A stretch of 23,896 nucleotides of DNA from Ruminococcus flavefaciens (lineage in GTDB: Bacteria > Bacillota > Clostridia > Oscillospirales > Ruminococcaceae): NCBI GenBank assembly GCA_004554385.1, contig SFMO01000120.1, positions 1-23,896 of the forward strand, in the 5' to 3' direction. This document shows, in pieces, positions 15,056 through 23,400 of the stretch; within the stretch, counting starts at the first letter, position 1; each line of letters starts with the position of its first letter. Below the pieces are notes generated by a model. That model was not told where the DNA came from. It made no database searches and saw only the letters and a program-made list of their open reading frames with translations. Position numbers and translations under genes: made by a program.

Positions 15056-16105
15056 ATGAGGAAAAGAGGGTTCTTTGCTGCTCTTTCAGCAGCACTGCTT
15101 GCTTTGAGCGCTGTTTCCTGTGAGAAAAAGCTCCATGTCGACGAAAAGCCAAAGACCACGAGCGAACAGGTGACAACTGCGGCAGAAGGGGAAAAGGGAA
15201 CTGAGCCGGCTGATATAAATACAAGTGCCAGCGATCTTAACTCATATATCACAGTGAAAAAATCAAATCCTGCACTGTGGAAGGTGACGGAGCCCAACAG
15301 CGGAAATGAGCTCTATATGCTTGGTATGGTGTATTTCATGACCGAAAACACCCTGCCTCTGCCCGACTACGTTATGGACGCTTACAGAAAAAGCAGTGCC
15401 ATAGCCGTTGAGTACGATATGAGCAATATGGCGCAGGACGCTGACCGTATGCAGGAATTCTACAGCCACATGGTATATTCCGACGGAACTGACATCAAGG
15501 ACCATATCTCCGCGGAGACCTATCAGAAGGCCAAGGACTACCTTTCAAAGTATTTCTTCTACAATAACATGATGGACGGCTATTCCGCAAGCTTCTGGGC
15601 TTCGCAGGTAAATGCCGTGGCTGTCAGCAATGTAAGGAACATCACTATGGAGACTCTCGATTCAAGATTCGTTACTATGGCGAAAATGGAGAACAAGGCT
15701 GTTATAAGCATTGCAGATGCGGATTCTCAGCTGAGAGCTATGGATGCAAGTACTGATGAGCTGTCTGATTTCATGATAAGTGATACCATCAGACGTGCCG
15801 AGGATATAGGCGGATTCACCAAGAATCTTGCTGTGCAGTTCGACCACTGGGCAAAGGGGGAGGTTGATCCCCTTGCCGAGGAGCTTTACTGGCTTGACCG
15901 CTCGTCAGACCTTGACGACGATTACGAGGCTTATCTTGAGGCGACTTTATATAGCAGGAATGCCGTTATTTCCTCAAAGGTAAAGGAATTCCTTGCAAAC
16001 GGAGACAGCCCGTTCATCATAGTCAATGTGACCAGCTTCTCGGGAGAGAAGGGCGTTGACGATATCCTTACAGCAGAGGGATACAAGGTCGAAAGAGTGG
16101 ACTGA
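15056..16105 (+). CDS. TraB/GumN-like lipoprotein lacking the GxxH motifs
   Basis: A 349-residue lipoprotein. The signal sequence ends at lipid-anchored C22 (LSAVSC), followed by a low-complexity Thr/Glu linker to about residue 60. The rest resembles the TraB/GumN (TIKI-related, PF01963) family: the NPALWKVTEPNSGNELYMLG entry, the LPLPDYVMDAYRKSSAIAVEYDM segment (family LPD..M.A...S...V.E.D), an RN near the end (YSRNAVISSKV), and a C-terminal strand-helix like the family's GAGHLVGEDGV. The two GxxH motifs taken as metal-binding in active members are missing: the first reads GMVY (90-93) and the second NVTS (324-327). If the family call is right, this is probably a non-catalytic member, perhaps a binding or sensing lipoprotein. 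AAAGGA lies upstream of the ATG. It is co-transcribed with the GntR regulator and followed by a terminator. Confidence 0.72.
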   Translation: MRKRGFFAALSAALLALSAVSCEKKLHVDEKPKTTSEQVTTAAEGEKGTEPADINTSASDLNSYITVKKSNPALWKVTEPNSGNELYMLGMVYFMTENTLPLPDYVMDAYRKSSAIAVEYDMSNMAQDADRMQEFYSHMVYSDGTDIKDHISAETYQKAKDYLSKYFFYNNMMDGYSASFWASQVNAVAVSNVRNITMETLDSRFVTMAKMENKAVISIADADSQLRAMDASTDELSDFMISDTIRRAEDIGGFTKNLAVQFDHWAKGEVDPLAEELYWLDRSSDLDDDYEAYLEATLYSRNAVISSKVKEFLANGDSPFIIVNVTSFSGEKGVDDILTAEGYKVERVD

Positions 16106-16140
16106 GTGTCTGCTCATTGTCAGATATTACTAAATCAAAC

Positions 16141-16180
16141 AAAAAAAGCGCCGAATGGTTTTTAAATTCGGCGCTTTTTT
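16141..16180 (+). terminator. Rho-independent terminator before rpoB
   Basis: AAAAAAAGCGCCGAA, loop of about 11, TTCGGCGCTTTTTT. It isolates rpoB from the TraB-like gene. Confidence 0.92.
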
Positions 16181-16200
16181 ATAAATCTTCACGGAGCCCC

Positions 16201-16229
16201 TTGACATGGGACAAAATCTGTATTATAAT
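16201..16229 (+). promoter_or_regulatory. Consensus promoter of rpoBC
   Basis: TTGACA (16201-16206), 17-base spacer, TATAAT (16224-16229), a perfect consensus match. A second TATAAT follows at 16232-16237. The transcript leader to the rpoB start would be about 175 bases. Confidence 0.85.
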
Positions 16230-16349
16230 GTTATAATGTATCAATATGGAATAGTATCGCTATTTTGCAAGATATTATAGCATACATTGCACTGACTTGT
16301 CAATAGTTTTTGCAAAAATTTTTCTGTGATACGATAGCAACAAACAGAA

Positions 16350-16376
16350 CTGCCCCGCTTACACTGTGTGCGGCAG
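16350..16376 (+). other. GC-rich hairpin in the rpoB leader
   Basis: CTGCC-CC-GC on the left and GCGGCAG on the right with an 11-base loop and a two-base bulge, ending 34 bases before the rpoB start. The rpoC leader also carries a CTGCC/GGCAG stem (20383-20397). A role in translation control is possible but unproven. Confidence 0.4.
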
Positions 16377-16410
16377 CGGCGCAGCAAAAAAATACAAGGA
16401 GGTTCCGCCT

Positions 16411-19400
16411 ATGGTGAATGTTACACCTAAGCAGCTGGGAAAGAATGTCAGAATGAGCTTCGGTAAGATTACCGAGCCTCTGGAGATGCCGAACCTTATC
16501 GAGGTGCAGAAGAACTCGTATAAGTGGTTCAAGGAAGAAGGTCTTCGCGAGGTATTCCGCGAAATGACTGCTATCACAGACTACAACGGCAATCTCGTCC
16601 TCAACTTCAAGGACTACCGTTTTGACGATACTCCCAAGTATTCTCTCGCAGAATGTAAATCAAGAGGAGCTACCTATCAGGTCGCAATGAGAGCGACTGC
16701 TACCCTTGCCAATAAGGAAACGGGCGCAGTCAGCGAAAGTGAGATCTATATGGGTGACTTCCCCCTTATGACAGACAGCGGTACCTTCGTCATCAACGGT
16801 GCAGAGCGTGTTATCGTATCACAGCTCGTCCGTTCCCCGGGTGTTTATTACTCCTTCACCAAGGATAAGACGGGTAAAGACCTGTTCAGCTCCCAGATCA
16901 TCCCTAACCGCGGTGCGTGGCTTGAGTATGAGCAGGATTCCAACGACGTTGTTTACGTACGTATAGATAAGAACAGAAAGATCCCGCTCACTACTTTCAT
17001 CAGAGCTCTCGGCGAAGAGGGTACGGATGAGGAGATCTTCGAGACATACGGCGATGATGAGCGCCTCAGACAGACTATCCTCCAGAAGGATCAGACCAAG
17101 AACCGCTCAGACGCCCTCATAGATGTTTACAAGAAGCTCCGCCCTGGTGAGCCTCCTACGGTGGAAAGCGCAGTAAGCCACCTCAATAACCTCTTCTTCG
17201 AGGCAAAGAGATATGACCTCTGCCGCTTCGGACGCTACAAGTACAACAAGAAGCTGGGCATCGCTTCACGTCTTTCCGGCAGAACTCTTGCAGAGCCTAT
17301 CATCAACGAGATGACAGGTGAGATCCTCGCTGACGCAGGTGAGACTCTCACATATGAAAAAGCCTGCGAGATCGAGCAGGCAGGCGTTTACAGCGCATTC
17401 GTAAACGTTGAGGCAAAGGAATACTACACCGACGAACGCGGTGAGACCAATATCCGTATGGTGGAAAAGACCGTCAAGGTTATCGGAAACGGCATGGTAG
17501 ACATCAAGGGCTACGTTGATTTCGACGCTGAGAAGTACGGCATCAACGAGAAGGTTTCATTCAACGTCCTCAAGGATATCATCGACAACGCCGCTGACGC
17601 TGACGAGCTTGAGGAGACCATCAAGAAGAAGGCTGATGAGCTCTCACCAAAGTATATCACCCTTGATGATATAAGAGCTTCTATCAGCTACTTCCTCAAC
17701 CTTTGCGAGGGCGTAGGTACTGTTGACGATATCGACCATCTTGGCAACAGACGTATCCGTTCAGTAGGCGAGCTCCTCCAGAACCAGTTCCGCATCGGTT
17801 ATACACGTATGGAGCGCGGTATCCGCGAGAGAATGAACCTCCAGACTCAGGACGTGAACACCCTCACTCCACAGACTCTTATCAATATCAGACCTATTTC
17901 TTCGGCTATGAAGGAGTTCTTCTGCTCCTCACCTCTGTCACAGTTCATGGATCAGAACAACCCTCTTGCCGAGCTTACTCATAAGAGACGTCTTTCAGCC
18001 CTCGGACCCGGAGGTCTTTCAAGAGACCGTGCAGGATTTGAGGTTCGTGACGTTCACTACAGCCACTACGGAAGAATGTGTCCTATCGAGACTCCTGAAG
18101 GTCCTAACATCGGACTTATCTCCTATCTGGCTACTTTCGCAAGAATTAACGAATACGGCTTCATCGAGGCTCCTTACAGAAAGGTTGACAAGGCTACAGG
18201 CGTTGTTACCAACGAGGTAGTTTATATGACTGCCGATATGGAGGATAACTTCGTCGTTGCTCAGGCAAACGAGCCTCTCACAGAGGACGGCAAGCTCAAG
18301 AGACCTCGTGTAAACGCACGTTTCCGCGATCAGATCCTTGAGTGTGAGCGCGAAAAGGTAGACTACATGGACGTTTCACCTAAGATGGTCGTATCAGTTG
18401 CTACCTCAATGATCCCGTTCCTCGAGAACGATGACGCGAACCGTGCCCTCATGGGTTCAAACATGCAGAGACAGGCTGTTCCGCTCCTCAAGACCGAGCG
18501 TCCTTTCGTCGGTACAGGTATGGAGTACAAGGCTGCCGTTGACTCAGGTGTATGCGTTGTTGCAGATCACGACGGAAAGATCACATATGTTGACGCAGAC
18601 AAGATCGTTATGGTGGATACCGACGGTGTTGAGCATAAGTATGAGCTTATCAAGTTCAAGCGCTCCAACCAGGGTACCTGCGTAAACCAGAGACCTATCG
18701 TAACAGCAGGCGAGGAGATCAAGAAGGGACAGGTACTGGCTGACGGTCCTGCAACCGCTGACGGAGAGATCTCACTTGGTAAGAATGCCCTCATCGGCTT
18801 CATGACATGGGAAGGTTACAACTACGAGGACGCTGTTCTTCTTAACGAGCGCCTTGTAAGAGAAGATGTATTCACATCAGTTCATATAGAAGAATACGAG
18901 ATCGAGTGTCGTGATACTAAGCTCGGTCCCGAGGAGATCACAAGAGATATACCAAACGTCGGTGATGACGCTCTGGCTAACCTGGATGAAAACGGTATCA
19001 TCCGCATCGGTTCCGAGGTTAATTCAGGCGATATCCTCGTTGGTAAGGTAACACCTAAGGGCGAGACAGAGCTTACCGCTGAGGAAAGACTTCTCCGTGC
19101 TATCTTCGGTGAGAAGGCAAGAGAGGTCCGCGATAACTCCCTTAAGGTTCCTCACGGTGAATCAGGTGTTATCGTTGATGTAAAGGTATTCACAAGAGAT
19201 AACTGCGATGAGCTCTCAGCAGGCGTAAATATGCGTGTTATCTGCTATATTGCTCAGAAGCGTAAGATCACTGTCGGCGATAAGATGGCCGGCCGTCACG
19301 GTAACAAGGGTGTCGTTTCACGTATACTCCCTGAGGAGGATATGCCATTCCTTCCTGACGGTACTCCTCTCGACATCGTGCTCAACCCTCTCGGCGTTCC

Positions 19401-20325
19401 TTCACGAATGAACATCGGACAGGTACTTGAAGTACACCTGGGTATGGCTTGTAAGGCTCTGGGCTGGCACATCATGACTCCTGTATTCGACGGCGCTCAC
19501 GAAGGCGATATCCGTGAATGCTTCAATATGGCTAACGAACATGCCAAGGAGCACAAGGACGATATGTTCGAGCTCAAGGCTATGGATAAGGTTATCAACC
19601 CAAATGCTCTGGAATTCACAGAGGATTGTAAATTTACCCTCTACGACGGACGTACAGGTGAAAAGTTCGATAACCGCGTAACGGTGGGCTATATGTACTA
19701 CCTCAAGCTCCACCACCTCGTTGATGATAAGATCCACGCACGTTCAGTAGGTCCTTACGCACTGGTTACTCAGCAGCCTCTGGGCGGTAAGGCTCAGTTC
19801 GGCGGACAGCGTTTCGGAGAAATGGAAGTTTGGGCTCTTGAAGCTTACGGTGCAGCTTACACCCTTCAGGAGATCCTTACTGTCAAGTCTGATGATACTA
19901 TCGGACGTGTCAATACCTATGAGGCTATCGTCAAGGGACAGAATGTTCCTACTCCGGGTATCCCTGAGTCATTCAAGGTACTTATCAAGGAGATGCAGTC
20001 ACTGTGTCTCGATGTCAAGGTGCTTGACGAGAACCAGGAGGAGATCGACCTCACTCAGAACTTCGACGACGACGATCCGATGCCTTCACGTTCATACGAC
20101 GATGAGGATACCGGCGACAGCTCCGACTTCAATGAGAGCGATCTCGGCGACGCAGGCTACGGTATCGAAGGCGAGGACGAGGACGGAGATCTTGATCTCG
20201 TTGACGGTGAGGACGACTTCAGCTTCGATGAGGATGAGGACGACCTCGGTATTGACGAGGATGACGATGTTCTTGATCTCGGCGATGATGACGGCGACGG
20301 CTTTAGCTTCGACGATGAGGACTGA
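16411..20325 (+). CDS. rpoB: RNA polymerase beta subunit with acidic C-terminal tail
   Basis: A 1304-residue beta subunit, the catalytic partner of beta'. Recognisable parts include the rifampicin pocket at about 17938-18015 (SQFMDQNNPLAELTHKRR, LSALGPGG), with the residues that usually mutate to resistance in wild-type form, then CPIETPEGPNIGLI, and the KMAGRHGNKGVVSRI segment at about 19282. The protein is about 100 residues longer than many relatives because of a C-terminal tail from about residue 1218 (20062-20322). That tail has 44 Asp/Glu in 87 residues, one Arg and no Lys, and repeats FSFDEDED/FSFDDED. I chose the ATG at 16411 because AAGGAGG lies eight bases upstream; the earlier in-frame GTG at 16366 lies in the leader hairpin. 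It has its own promoter; rpoC follows after 135 bases. Confidence 0.98.
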   Translation: MVNVTPKQLGKNVRMSFGKITEPLEMPNLIEVQKNSYKWFKEEGLREVFREMTAITDYNGNLVLNFKDYRFDDTPKYSLAECKSRGATYQVAMRATATLANKETGAVSESEIYMGDFPLMTDSGTFVINGAERVIVSQLVRSPGVYYSFTKDKTGKDLFSSQIIPNRGAWLEYEQDSNDVVYVRIDKNRKIPLTTFIRALGEEGTDEEIFETYGDDERLRQTILQKDQTKNRSDALIDVYKKLRPGEPPTVESAVSHLNNLFFEAKRYDLCRFGRYKYNKKLGIASRLSGRTLAEPIINEMTGEILADAGETLTYEKACEIEQAGVYSAFVNVEAKEYYTDERGETNIRMVEKTVKVIGNGMVDIKGYVDFDAEKYGINEKVSFNVLKDIIDNAADADELEETIKKKADELSPKYITLDDIRASISYFLNLCEGVGTVDDIDHLGNRRIRSVGELLQNQFRIGYTRMERGIRERMNLQTQDVNTLTPQTLINIRPISSAMKEFFCSSPLSQFMDQNNPLAELTHKRRLSALGPGGLSRDRAGFEVRDVHYSHYGRMCPIETPEGPNIGLISYLATFARINEYGFIEAPYRKVDKATGVVTNEVVYMTADMEDNFVVAQANEPLTEDGKLKRPRVNARFRDQILECEREKVDYMDVSPKMVVSVATSMIPFLENDDANRALMGSNMQRQAVPLLKTERPFVGTGMEYKAAVDSGVCVVADHDGKITYVDADKIVMVDTDGVEHKYELIKFKRSNQGTCVNQRPIVTAGEEIKKGQVLADGPATADGEISLGKNALIGFMTWEGYNYEDAVLLNERLVREDVFTSVHIEEYEIECRDTKLGPEEITRDIPNVGDDALANLDENGIIRIGSEVNSGDILVGKVTPKGETELTAEERLLRAIFGEKAREVRDNSLKVPHGESGVIVDVKVFTRDNCDELSAGVNMRVICYIAQKRKITVGDKMAGRHGNKGVVSRILPEEDMPFLPDGTPLDIVLNPLGVPSRMNIGQVLEVHLGMACKALGWHIMTPVFDGAHEGDIRECFNMANEHAKEHKDDMFELKAMDKVINPNALEFTEDCKFTLYDGRTGEKFDNRVTVGYMYYLKLHHLVDDKIHARSVGPYALVTQQPLGGKAQFGGQRFGEMEVWALEAYGAAYTLQEILTVKSDDTIGRVNTYEAIVKGQNVPTPGIPESFKVLIKEMQSLCLDVKVLDENQEEIDLTQNFDDDDPMPSRSYDDEDTGDSSDFNESDLGDAGYGIEGEDEDGDLDLVDGEDDFSFDEDEDDLGIDEDDDVLDLGDDDGDGFSFDDED
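20062..20322 (+). other. Sequence encoding the acidic tail of RpoB
   Basis: This stretch encodes 87 residues of low complexity made mainly of GAC, GAT and GAG codons. It is probably disordered and strongly negative. It begins after the conserved LTQNF end of the globular protein. Confidence 0.85.
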
Positions 20326-20368
20326 TCACAGATAAACGAATAAAACAGCTGATACGAATAATGAATGG

Positions 20369-20416
20369 CTGCGGTCATGCTTCTGCCACAGCGGCAGGGC
20401 AGACTGCGGTGCATGA
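20369..20416 (+). other. Nested hairpin in the rpoB-rpoC spacer
   Basis: TCATGC (20375-20380) pairs with GCATGA (20411-20416) around an inner CTGCC-ACAGC-GGCAG stem (20383-20397). The string CTGCGGT occurs at 20369-20375 and again at 20404-20410. No T-run follows. It lies about 45 bases upstream of the rpoC start and could stabilise or attenuate the transcript. Confidence 0.45.
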
Positions 20417-20460
20417 TTACGGATTCAGGATTCCGAATTAATATATCAGGAGGTAGCAGT

Positions 20461-23400
20461 TTGGAATTTACAACTTTTGAATCGATAAAAATAGGTCTTG
20501 CGTCCCCCGAGCAGATCAGAAGCTGGTCTCACGGCGCTGTTGAAAGACCTGAAACTATAAATTACAGAACCCAGAAGCCTGAGCGCGACGGTCTTTTCTG
20601 CGAAAGGATCTTCGGACCAACAAAGGACTGGGAGTGCCACTGCGGTAAGTTCAAGAAGATACGCTTCAAGGGCAAAATATGCGACCGCTGCGGCGTTGAG
20701 GTAACAAGAGCAAGAGTAAGAAGAGAGAGAATGGGCCACATTGAGCTGGCTGCTCCCGTTTCACATATATGGTACTTCAAGGGCACACCTTCCAGAATCG
20801 GTCAGGTGCTTGAAGTCTCACAGAAGAGACTGGAGGAGGTCCTCTACTTCACAAAGTATATCGTTACCGATCCCGGAAATACAGAGCTCCTTAAGAAGCA
20901 GCTCCTCTCAGAGAAGGAATACCTCTCATACCTTGAGAAGTACGGCGATGACTTCAAGGCTGAAATGGGCGCAGAGGCTATCAGAAAGCTCCTCAATGAG
21001 TACGATCCTGCAAGATATGATACTCACAAGCAGAGACTCATCGAAATGGGCAAGATCTCTCTCGGCGGCAAGAAGATAGAGTGCTTCAATAAGCCTACAG
21101 AGTGTGAGTGCGAGGAGTGCCAGAAGTTCAGAGAGCTTGAGGACATCGACTGGAGAAACAATCTTGAGATCGTTGCAGATGACCTTAAGGCTGAGCTGGT
21201 TGGCCTTCCAAGCGGACAGAAGAAGGTAAAGCTCCTTAAGAGACTTCAGATCATCGAGGCATTCCGCCTTTCAGGAAACAAGCCTGAGTGGATGATACTC
21301 AGCGTAGTTCCTGTTATCCCGCCCGACATCCGTCCTATGATAATGCTGGACGGCGGACGTTACGCAACTTCAGATCTTAACGATCTCTACAGAAGAGTTA
21401 TCAACAGAAACAACCGTCTTAAGAGAATGTTAGAGCTTGATGCTCCTGACATCATCGTAAGAAACGAGAAGCGTATGCTTCAGGAAGCTGTTGACGCTCT
21501 CATAGACAACGGCAGACACGGCAGACCTGTTACAGGTCCGAGCAACCGTGCCCTCAAGTCACTTTCCGATATGCTCAAGGGTAAGCAGGGACGTTTCCGT
21601 CAGAACCTTCTCGGTAAGCGTGTTGACTACTCAGGACGTTCGGTTATCGTCGTTGGACCTGAGCTCAAGATGTATCAGTGCGGTCTTCCTAAGGAAATGG
21701 CACTGGAGCTCTTCAAGCCCTTCGTATTAAAGAGACTGGTTGACAAAAAGGCTATCGCTAACATAAAGAGCGCAAGAAAGCTCATCGACCGTGCCGACAA
21801 TAAGGTATGGGACGCTCTGGAGGACGTTATCAAGGATCACCCTGTAATGCTCAACCGTGCCCCCACGCTCCACAGACTTGGTATCCAGGCATTCGAGCCT
21901 ATCCTTGTTGAAGGCCGTGCTATCAAGCTCCACCCTCTCGTATGCTCCGCGTTCAACGCTGACTTCGACGGTGACCAGATGGCTGTACACCTTCCTCTTT
22001 CAGCAGAGGCTCAGGCTGAGGCAAGATTCCTCATGCTCGCTGCAAACAACCTGCTGAAGCCTTCAGACGGTAAGCCTGTTGCCGTTCCTTCACAGGATAT
22101 GGTACTCGGTTCATACTATCTGACTATGGATAAGCCCGGCGAACCCGGCGAGGGCAAGGTATTCCGCGACGTGAACGAGGCTCTCATGGCTTACAATGAG
22201 CATGACGTTTCTCTCCACGCTAACATCAAGGTAAAGATCACAAAGGATATCGGCGACAAGAAGGTATCAAAGATCATCGACGCTACAGTCGGCAGACTTA
22301 TCTTCAATGAAAATATCCCTCAGAATCTGGGCTACGTTGACAGAACAAACTCAGACAAGCAGTTCGACCTTGAGATCGCTTTCCTCGTTGGAAAGAAGCA
22401 GCTCTCCGATATCATCGAGCGCTGCATAAAGATCCACGGCACTACAACTACTTCCGAAGTTCTTGACCGTATCAAGGCTCTCGGTTATAAATATTCAACA
22501 AGAGCAGCTCTTACCGTTGCTGTCTGCGATGCAACTATCCCTCCGCAGAAGAAGGATATCCTTGCTAAGGCTGACGAAGAGGTTGAGCAGATCACAACAG
22601 AATACGAGTACGGATATATCTCCGCACAGGAAAAGACCAAGAAGATCATCTCTCTGTGGACAAATACCACTGATGACGTTACTAAGGCTCTGAAGGCAAA
22701 CTTCGATAAGTACAATCCTATCTGGATGATGGCTGACTCAGGTGCCCGTGGTTCTATCTCACAGATCAGACAGCTTGCAGGTATGCGTGGACTTATCGCC
22801 AATACCTCAGGTACAGTCATCGAGATCCCGATCAGAGCTAACTATCGTGAAGGTCTTAACATCCTGGAGTACTTCATCGCTTCACGTGGTGCGAGAAAGG
22901 GACTTGCTGATACCGCTCTCCGTACCGCTGACTCTGGTTACCTTACACGTCGTCTCGTTGATGTTTCTCAGGACGTTATCATCCGTGAGGAGGACTGCGG
23001 AACTACAGACGGTATCGAGGTATTCGAGATCAAGAACGGCAACGAAGTCGTTGAGCCGTTCGAGGAGCGTCTCGTTGGCAGATTCCTCTCAGAGGATCTC
23101 CGCGATGAATCAGGCGAGCTTATCGTATCACGCAACAAGCTCATCACTGACGCTGACGCAAAGAAGATCGTTGACACAGGTATCGAAAGGATCAAGATCC
23201 GTTCAGTTCTTACCTGTAAGTCAAGAACAGGCGTATGCTCAAAGTGCTACGGTGCAAACCTTGCATTCAACAATATGGTATCAGTCGGTGAGGCTGTCGG
23301 CGTAATCGCTGCTCAGTCAATCGGTGAGCCAGGTACACAGCTTACCATGAGAACCTTCCATACCGGTGGTGTTGCTTCTGCCGATGCGGAAGATATCACA

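Noticed and set aside
16366..16410. Longer RpoB from the GTG at 16366
   Set aside because: The extra residues lie in a leader hairpin, and the strong AAGGAGG is positioned for the ATG at 16411.
17938..18015. Rifampicin-resistance changes in RpoB
   Set aside because: The segment SQFMDQNN, THKRR, LSALGPGG matches the sensitive form at the usual positions.
19838..20335. Ser/Arg-rich and Ser-rich frames overlapping the rpoB 3' end
   Set aside because: They are shadows of the GAC/GAT-rich acidic tail in other frames and lack ribosome binding sites.
20326..20460. Terminator or separate promoter between rpoB and rpoC
   Set aside because: The hairpins lack a T-run and no -35/-10 pair was found, so co-transcription is the simpler reading.
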